NCBI GenBank assembly: GCA_963678675.1
Contig: OY783197.1
Location: forward strand, 18,949,444-19,013,443
DNA: 64,000 nucleotides
Direction: 5' to 3'
From: Xiphydria camelus
Taxonomy: Eukaryota; Arthropoda; Insecta; Hymenoptera; Xiphydriidae
Shown: piece after piece, positions 35,801 through 46,627 of the stretch
How positions within the stretch are numbered: position 1 is the stretch's first letter
Layout of the letters: each line of letters opens with the position of its first letter
Program-made: the position numbers and the translations under genes
The notes under the pieces: model-generated
The model's database searches: none
The model's input: the letters and a program-made list of their open reading frames with translations, nothing else
What the model was told of the DNA's origin: nothing

Positions 35801-36270
35801 TCCGGAAGAAAATAAAGCGTTAAAACGTGACAGATGATAATTGCTATCATACTGAATTACGAAATTGACGTCACACGCAAGAGAATTGGCGGGACAAAAG
35901 TCGATTGGCAACGTGTTAATGCCACAGACACGTCTGGCCTCGCCGTTACACGAGTCTCCATCCACTCGGTATCATCCCCCAGCCAATAATTGAGAAGTTT
36001 ATCGGGGTATCGATATCGCGACGTGTCCTCGGGCGATCTCGAGGCGCGCCGCCGTGCACGCGAAGGAGCCGAAGCGAAAGGAGTTGGAGGGAGGGAACAC
36101 AAAGTTACTCGCGAAGGGGACGAGTGGCTCGATCCGAAGTTTGCCTCGTAATTTCATCCGTTGGGAAACCGAGCGCATCGTTCGGTCATCGAAGCCGCCC
36201 GACCTTACCTGCACCGCGGCGCGCTTCTATACAAATACTGAGAAAAAATGTCTGTTGTATTGGCTCAGCT
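35801..36270. other. Gene-free stretch
   Basis: CpG-rich at 35930-36230. A donor-like CAG|GTAAGG lies on the minus strand near 36207, but the sequence upstream of it on that strand runs into a MITE-like CTCAGTATTTG, so an exon is not supported. CTGAGAAAAAATG at 36238 looks like an isolated TIR end. Confidence 0.45.
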
Positions 36271-36282
36271 AAATATCAGTTA

Positions 36283-36449
36283 CAAATTAATTTAACTTAA
36301 CTAGGTAATTATCAGGCCAAACAACAACTAACAATCACTTCACGTCTGACGTTTCGGTTCCTCTTCGAACCCTCTTCAGATACGTAATAATTACCTCTAG
36401 TTAAGTTAAATTAATGTTAAATTACTACGGGCAACATAAGTACCTCAAG
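36283..36449 (-). mobile_element. 167-bp insertion with 12-bp duplication and hammerhead-like core
   Basis: The 12-mer AAATATCAGTTA occurs at 36271-36282 and 36450-36461, immediately flanking the insert. Inside, arms of about 28 bases (AATTTAACTTAACTAGGTAA type, at 36284-36312 and 36387-36417) are inverted. Between them the minus strand reads CTGAAGA, a short stem GGTTC...GAACC, then GAAAC followed by GTC (36341-36379). That order, CUGANGA-stem-GAAAC, is the conserved core of hammerhead ribozymes as found in Penelope-like retroelements and retrozymes. One extra G sits at the base of the stem, and I could not complete stem I and a cleavage site. Confidence 0.5.
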
Positions 36450-36461
36450 AAATATCAGTTA

Positions 36462-36722
36462 AGACAACACCACAATGTTAGATACTTCGAATCTAAACGC
36501 GAAATTATCCCAATTGCACACGTCGCAGTTGAACGATGATTTTCCATAACTTCATCGGTGGTTGAGATAATTCGTTTAGGAGCTTAGATGACCTTATCGA
36601 AGCGCTGGATTGATAATTAACTAAATAATATAGTTAATTCAATTACACAACCGTTTTTTCAATTTCTACGCATTTGCGGCAACTGCATTCGTAGCCGAGT
36701 CAACCGAACAAGTCAACTAGAC
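36462..36722. other. Gene-free spacer
   Basis: Unremarkable DNA between two insertions. Confidence 0.4.
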
Positions 36723-36986
36723 CGCGTGGAAAAAAAACTAATTTTACCTTAGTAACAACATCGAAAATCAATTTTTATAGCAGCATTTTTTGTTACGGAA
36801 AAAAAACAGTTTGCTGTCGGGGTGAAAATGCTTGATAAGTTTCCTTGGTTACAACGAAAATCGTTGCTTTTTCTTCTTTTTTTGTTGCCATAACAAATTG
36901 ATCCGCTGTCATTATTTCAACTGAAATATTTATTACAATAATTTAATTAATAATGTTATACCAACAAATTATTTTTCTCCGTGCGT
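36723..36986. mobile_element. CACGGAGAAAAA-type TIR element
   Basis: The left end CGCGTGGAAAAAAAACTAATTT and the right end (reverse complement GCACGGAGAAAAATAATTTG) are inverted. The interior repeats TTGTTAC or TTGGTTAC with AACAAA blocks, similar in style to the tandem repeat at 27826. No coding capacity. Confidence 0.5.
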
Positions 36987-37132
36987 GCAATTGAATCTAC
37001 CACATTAACTTAGTTTCATCGACCTTCATTTAGTCATGTTAAGCAAAGTTCGGTTGGATTGACGACAAATCCTTTGAACACACGGTACAATTGCAGACAT
37101 AACAATTTGTTTTCAATGTATACACATTGCAG

Positions 37133-37553
37133 TTAACATTCCTTTTAGTGCCGGACGACCATATATCGTCGTTCGCCCAGGACCGATATTAGTTATTTTA
37201 TTAAAAATGATTGAAAATGTAATACTTATACTTCATACTACGTGACCTACATAAAACTATGATCAAACGATGATTATTGTTATGTGCAAATATTGTTTGT
37301 AGAAGAGGAACTTGTTTATGTTTTTCATCATGTTTAATATTTACGTTATTCGTATGATTTTCAATATATATTGAAATACTATTGACATTACATTATTCCC
37401 TCTTTCTTCTGTAATACGTTGCATTTTGAATTTTTTAAATATCATTCTTAGTTTGGGTTTTATGAGCTTTCTCTTAAACATAGTAAATTCGTCAAATTCG
37501 TCCGGTTATCTTCGCATAAACACACGGTTTTCGCTCGGCACTAAAAGGGTTAA
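37133..37553. mobile_element. PiggyBac-like (TTAA) non-autonomous element
   Basis: TTAACATTCCTTTTAGTGCCG at the left mirrors TTAACCCTTTTAGTGCCGAG (reverse complement) at the right, so TTAA encloses TIRs containing CCTTTTAGTGCCG. The interior is AT-rich with no open frame. Confidence 0.75.
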
Positions 37554-37670
37554 ATTACTGAATTATAATCGATCGTCGCTGCTATTCGTCGATACGTGAT
37601 GATGTCACCGGTTATTTTTGCGGACTCGATGTAAGGAGCTCGCTCGGCGCGCGAAAGATCCGACGCCCGC

Positions 37671-37707
<37 letters not shown>

Positions 37708-38218
37708 GTATAGGATCTCTTTGCCATCGCGCTACGGCAAAAAAACGCCTCCCACCTCCAGCAAATCGTCGAAAGCGTCGAGAGACTCGAAGACTCGCGC
37801 GTGATATCGTTCGCCTTTCGCTTCTCAAAGTCAATCGTCCAGACCGAATCGGCCTCGGGCGATGCGCGAGCGTCGCGGAGCTCCCTTTGACGACATTGTA
37901 GGTATTCAGGGAAAAAGAGAACGAGGGAAACTTGGAGTCGCGGGCGCTACTTCCCGAGGGGACGGAATAATGGACAGATGGAATCGCCTCGCTCCGGGCA
38001 TTTCGACCGTAATTTATGAATGTCCCGGAGATTATCCGACGATTTAGCGGGACGACGCGAAGGGGGCGGGGCGGGGCAACGCGGGGGAGACTTCCGCCCT
38101 ACCGGAACAGCTCCGGTTATGGTGTTTTAAACGGCAAAAGAGTTGCGGTTATTAGGCGAAACTATTATCGCGCCATCGACGCTCGTTCAATTCGGGCACT
38201 GAGTGCATCGAGGACTGA
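37554..38218. other. Gene-free stretch with (TA)n
   Basis: It has a TA dinucleotide run at 37671-37705 and is CpG-rich around it. Open frames of 60-94 codons lack domains; the 94-codon minus frame reads through the TA run as an Ile-Tyr repeat. Confidence 0.5.
37671..37705. repeat. (TA)n microsatellite
   Basis: An uninterrupted TA dinucleotide run in CpG-rich DNA. Confidence 0.95.
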
Positions 38219-38666
38219 TTAACCCTTTGAGAGCACACATTCTTTGCGACGTTCAATGTGCACGCACAGGTGCGAATTCGCACCGCGTTACTTTATCCAC
38301 TCAATTTCGCTTGGAATAAGGTTAATGTCATACGGTTTTTCCTGAACGTGAAGAAACGAAGCTAAGGAATTTCGTAGCTTGAATTGAAATATTGAAAAAC
38401 ATCATTACCTATATGAGTGAAAAATAGATTAGAATAAGAGCCTCTTATTCTAATGTATTGGAAAAACACTTTTTTCAAACGAACGCCATTCCTTCGAGTA
38501 ATTATCGAAAATTAAAAAACAAGGCATTTTGATTAAACAAAAAGATACCTTAAGAAATTTTGTAATGATTTATTTTTCGTTCCAACGAATTTACATAGAT
38601 TTCAGGTTCCCTTCTGTTCTACCGGAAAGGTCTATACACTAATGACGACTTCTATCAATGGAAACC

Positions 38667-38731
<65 letters not shown>

Positions 38732-38848
38732 CCTACTTTGTTCCCCTAGATGACAATTCGATAGAACCGGTTTAAGAATGAGCTCTATGGCTATGAAAAA
38801 TGTGCTGGTGCGAATTCACACTTGTGTGCACTCAGACAGTTCAATTAA
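38219..38848. mobile_element. Probable TTAA element containing a (GA)n tract
   Basis: It starts TTAACCCTTTGAGAGCACAC. Inside, TGTGCACGCACAGGTGCGAATTCG-like sequence at 38259 is inverted at 38801-38832 (GTGCGAATTCACAC, TGTGTGCACTCAGA), and a TTAA follows at 38845. The outer ends match only partly, so the right edge is uncertain. A GA microsatellite sits inside. Confidence 0.5.
38672..38729. repeat. (GA)n microsatellite, about 29 units
   Basis: An uninterrupted GA run inside the probable TTAA element. Confidence 0.95.
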
Positions 38849-38887
38849 ATCGTAATCATTCAATTATAACATTAATTCTTTTTGTTG

Positions 38888-39083
38888 CAGATTCAAAAAA
38901 TCTAGAAAAAATTATTTACCCCGTATTTTTTCATTTTTTATTATATTTTCTGTCTTATTTAAGCTTGACAAAGATATTTTGAGATGTAGCTACATCATAG
39001 TCTAGTAAGACTATCTCCCTCGCACTCGTTGCTTGACATAAGTGCGTCTCTCTGCCTTTCTGATAACGTCACAATCTTGTAGA
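38888..39083 (+). repeat. Dispersed repeat pair, copy 1
   Basis: It aligns by eye with 55951-56145 in the same orientation. Shared blocks in order are GCAG, TACCCCGT plus a T-rich TTTCATTTTT tract, ATTTTGARATGTAGC, ACTATCTCCCTCGCACTCG (TCTATCTCTCTTGCACTCG in the other copy), CATAAGTGCGTCTCT, and ACAATSTTGT. No coding capacity, TIR or poly-A tail is evident. Confidence 0.65.
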
Positions 39084-39917
39084 GAGAAGCGCACTTATAA
39101 CTCAGCGAATAATTATTTTCTCAAACCGTTTCCTTGTCGTTAGTTATTGAATATGTATGTGGATTACAAATTAAATTTTAAAATATGAATATTTTTTTGT
39201 CAAGACCGAATGAAAAATTTACGCGGCCGTGGATCGTCGCGAAGGTCTCAACGCTGTTCTTCAAGACGATAGATCAAACGGATCTTCGAATAACGTGAAA
39301 ATTATTACTTATTTCCACCGAAGCGAGAGAAACCCGACACTCGAGTCGATAAATACATATGCGCATACAGGTGCGACTGAAATTCCGCACCGTCACTCCC
39401 ACCTATCGCGTGTATCGTCGCGCGGTCGAGGAAAAAGCAGAGCGATGCAGCGCGAACCGGTCGCAAAGCCCGTGCGCGCGGAATCCTTATCAACGGAAGC
39501 CGCATGTACTGCAATTCTCGCTCGGCGTTTCGTACGCCGAGACATACCACATATGCATGTGTGAACCGCGTGCCGTCGCAAGTAAACTGCTCGAAGAAAT
39601 GTTTCTAAAAAAAACTCTGACGAAATGTAAAACAATGTTACCGTGAAACAGAATTTCGAGGAATTTATCTCAATAAAGAAAAAGAAATAAAGGAACAAAC
39701 GTTTCCCCTTCGTACAATTCCTGAGCAAAGAAATCGCACCGATGATACCACGTCTTATCAACGCGGTCCCGATGATACGCTATCGTACTGCGCGTCAATG
39801 CGCGCGAGTGCATCGGTCGTCGAAAGTACCGAACGAAAAGCGACGACAATCGCAGAGGGGAAACAATCCGCGCAATATTCCCGTATGACGAACATGAATC
39901 CTCAATTTGCTTGGTTA
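39084..39917. other. Gene-free stretch
   Basis: CpG-rich at 39230-39560, with overlapping open frames of 81-122 codons on both strands. No domain. Confidence 0.5.
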
Positions 39918-40034
39918 AATTGTCCATTTTCAGGTTACAATAACTAGACACTTAGTGAGAATAACTAAACATGTAGTTGGAATAATTAAATATTTAATTC
40001 AATATTTACTAGTGTTTCGATCATATTACTCTAG
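39918..40034 (+). mobile_element. Internal fragment of the CACTGAGAAAAATAACC family
   Basis: ACATGTAGTTGGAATAA, TTTACTAGT and TAGTCTCCGTTT here line up with ACATGTAGTTAGAATAA, CTTACTAGC and TAGACTCCGTTT of the copy at 53010-53274. Both ends are missing. Confidence 0.6.
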
Positions 40035-40039
40035 TCTCC

Positions 40040-40310
40040 GTTTATTTTGCCGCACGAGTATAAGAAAATAATTACACTTCAAAAAATTGCTAAATTCACA
40101 TTTTAATGTGATTCAAATTAATCGCTGTATTTATAGTTAGCAACATATAAACGAAAAATTTACGAAATATTGAATAAATGTTTCGTACTTTATTTGTATC
40201 AGTTTAAAATAATTTAGTGACACAAATATATTTGTTTAATGATGATTCATAACGTAACCTTGATGCATCTGAAGAGCCAATACTACCTTGAGCTGTTCTT
40301 TACGTACATT
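40040..40310 (+). repeat. Dispersed repeat, copy 2 of 2
   Basis: It aligns with 21590-21845 in the same orientation (GATTCAAATTAATCGCTGTA, CTTGATGCATCTG). It abuts the MITE fragment at its left, sharing a GTTTATTTTGCCGCACGAG join like GTTTAGCCGCATGAG in copy 1. Confidence 0.65.
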
Positions 40311-41036
40311 TGTCTATCTGGGGTGTTTGCTCGATGAATTAGCGCGCGCGAGCATCGCGAAATGAAATACGAAGGGCTTTTCATCTCTCGCATTTCCGAT
40401 GTTGATTTTAAACGGCATGCGGCGCCGGCGGCTACCCCTCTCTCTCTCTCTCTCTCTCTTTACTCTCTCGCAGCCAACTCTGTTTTTACAAATATGTCTC
40501 CCTCGTAATACGCAGTCCGTCGATCGGTGCACGTCCGGGGAACGTCGGCGAATACGTCCGATTGGTTTTATCGGGAGTAGCGAGAGGCGCGCTTTTTATT
40601 AGCTGCCGCAACGGATGCTCTCCTTCGTTTTATACCCGACTCGCGGGATCGCAATAACGGCGGATACAGTTGAGATTTTAAGCCCGGGGAATGCAATCGC
40701 TTCGTGTATATAATACATATGAAACGGTACGGGTCGGGAATACATTCTTTCTGCGGTCTCCGGGGTTACATTGTAACGCGACGCGGCGGTTAACGACGTA
40801 CGGTCGGCCGCGACAAACCCAGGCGAAAAAGTTTCATATATTTTGTATATGGCCCATTTGTGGATCTGGATATATATGAATTTTATATTACTTCTTTATT
40901 AACCATAATATGTTGGAAATGGGAGAACGGATTAACTAAACACGCAGTGGCTTTAAGAAAACTTTGATTGTATTCTTTATTAAAAACGATCGCACGAGGA
41001 AATGACGTCTGCATTCGACTGTACTCTAGAAGAGAC
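40311..41036. other. Gene-free stretch
   Basis: CpG-rich with a short CT run at 40438-40460. Open frames below 75 codons lack domains. Confidence 0.5.
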
Positions 41037-41039
41037 TAA

Positions 41040-41192
41040 TGCCTAGTTCAGACAAGGCTAGTAATTTAGTCGAGTAGCGAGTGACTGACCTACTACACTA
41101 AACTACTCTACTAATTTTTTACTGTCCGCACGCACTAAATTACTAAATTACTCGCTACTCGACTAAATTACTTGCCGTGTCTGAATTAGGCA
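41040..41192. mobile_element. 153-bp foldback MITE with TAA duplication
   Basis: Arms of about 42 bases, from TGCCTAGTTCAGACAAGGCT at the left, are inverted at the right (reverse complement TGCCTAATTCAGACACGGCA), continuing AGTAATTTAGTCGAGTAGCG in both. TAA flanks both ends (41037-41039 and 41193-41195). A TWA duplication is typical of PIF/Harbinger. The loop holds extra ACTAAATTACT units. Confidence 0.75.
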
Positions 41193-41195
41193 TAA

Positions 41196-41370
41196 AGACT
41201 GGATTTCAACAGCCTGTCACCAAGCGACAAAGCGTATAAAGAACCCTCAGTTCTCTCGCCCTATAATTTCACAGTTTATGTTTACGTAAACAAACTCTGC
41301 ATCTTGGAAACTCTCAATTCTCCCCTTATGCTTTCATTATTCATGTCTTATACGTAAACAAACTCTGCCG
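41196..41370. repeat. Short spacer with a two-copy repeat
   Basis: TACGTAAACAAACTCTGC occurs at about 41283 and again at about 41351, followed by CTTGG in both. The rest is unremarkable. Confidence 0.55.
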
Positions 41371-41798
41371 CTTGGGATACATATGGATTCATTTTTGACC
41401 ATATTTTATTATCGAGGATAATAAAATTCAATGCCATATAAGGACTATATTTGGATTTTTGAACGTACTCGGTCGGATATACATATATACCTATAGTCAA
41501 AAAATATATGAATTTGATCCTATATGGATTACATATGATTTCTATATCAACCATGTTGTATAATCCCTATGTAGTCCTTATATGGTTAATATTGAAATCA
41601 TATGCAATCCATACATATATGATCAAAACCACATGTGGATTATATAGAAAATATATAGAATATTTCGGCCTGTGTTTGTATAATCCACGTACAATCCATA
41701 TATAGTTAATATACAAATAAAATAATATATAATCCATATATAATCAAATCCACATATGGATCATGTACAAAATATATAGAACTTTTCTCCACCTGGGA
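41371..41798. mobile_element. ATATGGAT-rich element, copy 1
   Basis: The right end AACTTTTCTCCACCTGGG and many TATATGGATT, AATCCATATAT and CCACATATGGAT blocks match elements at 47361, 50263 and 51549. The left end is degenerate or truncated. The element is close to palindromic at small scale. No coding capacity. Confidence 0.65.
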
Positions 41799-43188
41799 AG
41801 TTATACAGCCGCTGAAATATCCCCGTTTCTTCGTACCTAATATATTTTGTCGACGTACGAATTCGGAATTTAAGGAAACGAGTTGACGTCAGTTATTACG
41901 TCAACGTCGTAGCATTAACAACGTTTCACCTACGACGGTATACCATCTGATGTCATATTCCATTTTAAACGACTCTGTTCTCCGCGTATAATACGGAAAC
42001 TGCGTGTGCATCCTGCCGAGAGAGAATCACAAAGATACAGCTACACCTCGTCCCACGACAAGCGGAGAGAGAGATCTGCGCGCAGCGTCGTCGTTTTACA
42101 GTTAATTATTGAACCCCCTCCGAAAACCAGTTCGCCTTCGTCGCGTGATCCTAATGGGGCGGCATGCCAATGACATTTAAATTACCGATCGACTCGCCGT
42201 TCGAGGCACCGCTCGATAAAAACGTTCGTACGTATTGCCTGCGGAGAGGTCGTTTGTCTTGTTATAGGTGTGCCGCGAAAGGGGAGGGACTCCCTTTCTC
42301 CCTCGCGCTATTGGCATATCATACGCCGCCGTAAAAGTGTCGTAAAACTCGGCACTGTACGAGTTTCGAGAGAAATACTCGGGCGCGTAATAATTTCGAT
42401 GATGATAAAACGTGAAACAATTCGATTCCCTTTGCTCGCCCGTCCCTTCTAATTACTTATTTACTGCGTGGAAAAAATCTGTCGCGCGAGTGGAAAAACA
42501 ACAGCGTAATAATAACGAAGGGATGCGCGTCGCTACGGTCTCATGAATTAAATAAACGAAACGTATTAAGAGCATCGAGGGAAGGAGCCTCGTCCGCCAA
42601 ATGTAAACAAGGGATGGGGGGTCGAGAGCATCTCGAGACGTCGCCCCGTTGGCAAAGAAAATTCGGAAGAAGTTGAGAGAGAATAAAAGCATGGACCGAC
42701 TCCCTCGCGCGGCGCTCTCTCTCTCTCTCTCTCTCTCAAGCTCGACGAATAATTTAACGCGCGATACGCGCGCGCATTGGTACCAGATGCGAGTCGGATA
42801 GAGGAGCGAGAGAGAGAGAACGCGCGTACAATATAAATTTACATCCGGCGATAAATCTGGCTCCCGCTTTGAATAGCGCCGCGCGGGTATAGGTGGGTAC
42901 TCAAAGCCGGCTTCTCTCTTCGGTCGAGAGATTTTAATAGGCTCCATTGGTTATCGCACACTGGGCGCTCCGACGCTCGTTCTCTCGTGGAATTCCGCGC
43001 GGTTTCGGCATGTGCTCGCGTTTCAACGAAACGCGCGCGGATCCTCGCAAGTGTTCTGTACTCGCTCGTCATCGGAGTTTCCTCATTGCGTCTTCCTTGT
43101 GCGACAAAGTTCTTCGATGTGGGTAAAATTTTCTTTTTAACGGGATCCACAGAACATCACGTTTCATACGAACGAATTTTGATTTGAT
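41799..43188. other. Gene-free stretch, CpG-rich
   Basis: CpG-rich with CT or GA runs at 42717-42737 and 42800-42819. Open frames of up to 164 codons on the minus strand (42453-42947) read through a GA/CT run and show no domain. Confidence 0.5.
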
Positions 43189-43720
43189 TTAATCCAGGAA
43201 ATATGAGATTCAAATAAAGTCGATGTCCGTCTGAATTAACACGAACTACCGAATGGTCGCGCTTTATAAGACGGTCGTTTTGGCGGATGATTATCTCGTT
43301 ATCCGTGGATTTTTCGTCCACACTGCTATAGAACTTTTTTGTAGACCGAAATGTGCTCTACAAAAAAGTATTGTACCAATTTTGACAAAAACCTCACGGG
43401 TTACGAAATAATTGAGTTTGAATGGAACTCTGAATAAGACACCGAGCAAATTGACCGGTTGCGGTAGTTCTAGTGTTAAATAGATGTTTCAGTTATTTGT
43501 TAGATAATATTCTTGAAACTGGATTATCTCTCATCAATTTTCGATTTATAAAGGCACTCTAATCTTTTTTTTTCTGGGAATTTAATCCAGGAAATGTAAG
43601 AATCAAATAAAATCGATGTCCATCTGAATTAAATGGATATTTCAGTTATTCGTTGGATAATATTCTCGAAACTAGATCATCTCTAATGAATTTTCGATTT
43701 ACAAAGGGACACTAGGCTTT
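43189..43720 (+). repeat. Two-copy tandem repeat, one copy interrupted
   Basis: Block A (AATCCAGGAAATATGAGATT at 43189; AATCCAGGAAATGTAAGAAT at about 43584) is followed by block B (TTTCAGTTATTTGTTAGATA at 43487; TTTCAGTTATTCGTTGGATA at about 43648). In the second unit A and B are contiguous. In the first they are separated by 236 bases flanked by TTAA. Confidence 0.8.
43240..43475. mobile_element. PiggyBac-like (TTAA) MITE with an internal empty site
   Basis: TTAA lies at 43236-43239 and 43476-43479. The ends CACGAACTACCG and (reverse complement) CACTAGAACTACCG are inverted. The neighbouring tandem unit reads CTGAATTAAATGGATATTTC, which is the pre-insertion site with a single TTAA. This makes the boundaries and duplication secure. 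A small hairpin, ACTTTTTTGTAG with CTACAAAAAAGT, lies inside at 43336-43371. Confidence 0.85.
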
Positions 43721-44390
43721 GTACAAATTTCGTAAAGTGTTTGACATTCGTAAAAGCATCGCGCCGTCAACGGCTCAAAGATTTAACGATAAGATTGCAA
43801 CGGTAGCTCGAGTGGATGCGCCTGCAAGCGGAAAGTATCGATACGTCTTCCTGAAATGATATACTCCTCGGCGGCGCATATACGAATTGTCTGATCCATT
43901 CCGCCCCGCGTCCCTCGCGGAGATGCACGAGTGAACGCGATATACGAATGTGAAAGCTGTACTGCGTTATCTATCAATCCTACACGTACGAAACACGCGG
44001 TGCACGATGGGAATATAACCCGGATACATCGACTCTATTCGCGAGCTACCACGTTCGCTTCGGAGCGATGTATCCGCGCAGTTTCACAAAGCCGACGATA
44101 TCGATGTCAATATAACAACTCACAACGCACGATATTGCAGATTCTGACTTCTCGGAAATGGTACATCGCGATAAAACGATTTTGCCTGGAGATCTCGTGA
44201 TTCGTTTATCTCCCCCCTCTCCCTCTATTAGGCCTCCCCTTTACATATGCTGCGACTCTTATCTCATGCACAATATTCTCGCATTTTAGAACTACATGTA
44301 CTTAAATCCCTATATTTTTATGTTATTTGTACAGAGTAAATAAATGGAAATCGCCATTTAAAAGATTTTTATTTACCGTAAAATCACTGC
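43721..44390. other. Gene-free stretch
   Basis: An 89-codon frame at 43931-44200 has no domain. AT-rich after 44270. Confidence 0.45.
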
Positions 44391-44486
44391 AGAATGAGTA
44401 ACTACTTTCTGATAAAATATTTTTAATATTTAATAATTTGTTATACAAAATATTTTTAACAGACAGTTACTCATTTTGCGATGATT
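44391..44486. mobile_element. 96-bp foldback
   Basis: AATCACTGCAGAATGAGTAA at the left is inverted at the right (reverse complement AATCATCGCAAAATGAGTAA), and both continue CT...AAAATATTTT. No clear flanking duplication. No coding capacity. Confidence 0.6.
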
Positions 44487-45130
44487 GATTAATCCGATTT
44501 ACAGCTGTCCAAATTTTACTTCGGCAAGTTCAAAATCGAATATCTTGAAAATAGTAGGAGGTACCACAAAAAAGTTTAAACAAAAAACGTTGATCTATAG
44601 GTACTTTTAATATGAAAAGCTAGTTTCGACTTTTTTCACATCTCCACTGCCTTCCGAGATAATCGCGTTCAAAATTAAACGGAAACTGGAGCATCTCTTC
44701 CAATTTTATCGTAAAGTAACTCATTCAAAAATTTACCTCAGACGACTATTTCTGGCGCGACACATCCTGTATATCGGTCCCACTCCCATATTAAACTACG
44801 TTATCACCTGGCGACGCGGTATACCTGTTCGTTTTGCCTACGGCACCGCGTGCGTAGTATTGGCGGATCTCCCCCTTCGCATAAAAATGCTTCGTCCCGT
44901 GCAATAAAGTCGAACATCGATAGCGTCCAGCTGCGTCGAAGCGCGGGCCACCCTACTCAACGCGTCGCGCTCCTTGTACCAAAATCCCCTGCACCACTAG
45001 TGGCAACGGTATCGCGAAACAAACTGGACTATCGTCGAATGAAAAGTGCATTCACGGCTCGTAGTTGAGACCATTGACCGTGGTGGCTCTTCGCTACTGC
45101 TTCTGAATTTCGTGCGTGGACTATAGGTAC
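44487..45130. other. Gene-free stretch
   Basis: Nothing recognisable. A 72-codon frame at 44850-45068 lacks a domain. The 44520-44770 part has the texture of an old dispersed repeat but has no second copy here. Confidence 0.4.
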
Positions 45131-45981
45131 TCAGAGAAATAATTGCTGGTGCTAAAAAACGGTTTTCTTCGATCAAAAACATGACGTAATTTACGGAGAA
45201 ATTTTAGGTATAGGTTGCACGGCAATGCTATTGATTTATTAATATAAGAATAAGTTCTAATTAAACCTTAGCAATGCGTATTTCTACTTTAGCTACACCT
45301 ACGTACAGTTATTTCAGCAAATCGCATTGCTCTTGTTACTATTTGGTATTGCTATGTTACCTATACTGTCTAGTTAACCTTATTTAGCTTTAAAGTATAG
45401 CTATCATAACTACAAAATGTTTCTTGAATCAAGAACATATGATCTTACAAATTTTAAAAAATACAGATTTGTGATCGAAGGATATAGGGTAAACCACACA
45501 GTTATTGGACACTTAAGCATTTTACAAGATTTGAGACCGTGTTAAAAAGATTTTTTTCTACCTAGAGATGTGAGTGGTGGCTTGTTTAGAGATTGAAAAT
45601 ATATTGGCTTTATATTCTAGTAACTTACAATTTTAAGTTGGAAAGAATATAATTTTCAACGATAAAAAACTAAGATAAAGTCAAAAAACTTAGTTATTGG
45701 ACAGTGTTCTTATTTTTTGGAAATACTCAATCCAGTAAATGGACAGTCAAGAATCAATAAGCCAGGTACGATTTTTGATAATATTTATTTAAGTAAAAAC
45801 TAGGAATCTTGTTTTTATTTATTTAAATCAGACTGTCCAATAACAGCAAGGTGTCCAATAACTGGGTGGTTTACCCTGCATATATTCTTGATTGAAGAAT
45901 TTGTACTCTTAAAAATTTATAACACAATATGTTCTTGATTCAAAAAATATTTTTTTCATACTTGCAATTATTTCTCTCAGT
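45131..45981. mobile_element. TIR element with TTCTTGATTCAAGAA repeats, interrupted
   Basis: The ends CTCAGAGAAATAATTGCTGG and (reverse complement) GACTGAGAGAAATAATTGCA are inverted. The interior holds TTTCTTGAATCAAGAAC and TTCTTGATTGAAGAA palindromes, as in 3701-4264. A 392-bp element at 45486-45877 is nested within it. Confidence 0.65.
45486..45877 (+). mobile_element. AGGGTAAACCAC element, copy 1 (nested)
   Basis: The ends AGGGTAAACCACACAGTTAT and (reverse complement) AGGGTAAACCACCCAGTTAT are inverted over about 25 bases. The motif AGTTATTGGACA and its complement recur at both ends and inside. A full second copy, inverted, lies at 51715-52108. The homologous uninterrupted region at 3760-3800 runs GATCGAAGAATATATATTCT, showing the insertion fell in an ATAT stretch. 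No coding capacity. Confidence 0.8.
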
Positions 45982-46627
45982 CTACCGCCACGCGGTCGTT
46001 AGGTACGTCGAAACGGAGTTGCGTCTGGAAGTCCGGCTCTGGCGGGGATAACGAGAAAATGATTGCATTTTCCCGGCGGCTCGAAATGGCCAAGCGAGTG
46101 CACCGATGCGACGGCACGGGATATTCGCAGACCTTGCATCGCTGCATAACCGTGTAAAGTGCGAGAATTGTGCAAGGCACTGTATTTAATTGTTTAGAGG
46201 AGTGGGCGACGCTTTGCTCGAATACATAGGGAATATATATCTTAATTATACTGATCGTTTATATGTGTACATTTTCTGGTAGAGTAATCTTTACAATTTT
46301 TAACGAGGTAAATACATGTATGAAAATTAAATGTTTCATCTGTTTTTTAAATTTCAATAATAGGTTGGAAACAAAAATATCATTAGATACCTGTCGAATG
46401 ATCTTTGTATAAGATGATTTGTCATCAGTTTGCCTCGATGGTCCAGTCAAAAATCACCAGCACGTGTATTGTAGTTAGTCAGAGCGCAATATCACACTTA
46501 CCTAGAACAAAAATAAGAAAATACACGTTAAAGTAGGCCTTATCGTAGTTTAGAATTTGGTATTTTATCTCTGCTACGAATTGTCAGTTCTTATCAATCG
46601 AACTGTAAACGTAAGAGATGTGTATCT
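45982..46627. other. Gene-free stretch
   Basis: Unremarkable mixed DNA up to the assembly gap. Confidence 0.45.

Noticed and set aside
35999..36214. Minus-strand frame next to a CAG|GTAAGG site
   Set aside because: The donor-like site lies at the start of the frame, not its end, and the would-be exon upstream is a MITE end. No consistent model results.
42453..42947. 164-codon minus-strand frame
   Set aside because: It runs through a CT/GA microsatellite and has no domain.
44994..45008. CACCACTAGTGGCAA, resembling an insulator (CTCF-type) site
   Set aside because: It is mainly a short palindrome; one word-level match does not support a binding site.
45131..45981. Possible retrovirus or LTR retrotransposon
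   Set aside because: No direct LTRs, primer-binding site, or gag/pol-like frame exists anywhere in the window; all paired ends found are inverted.
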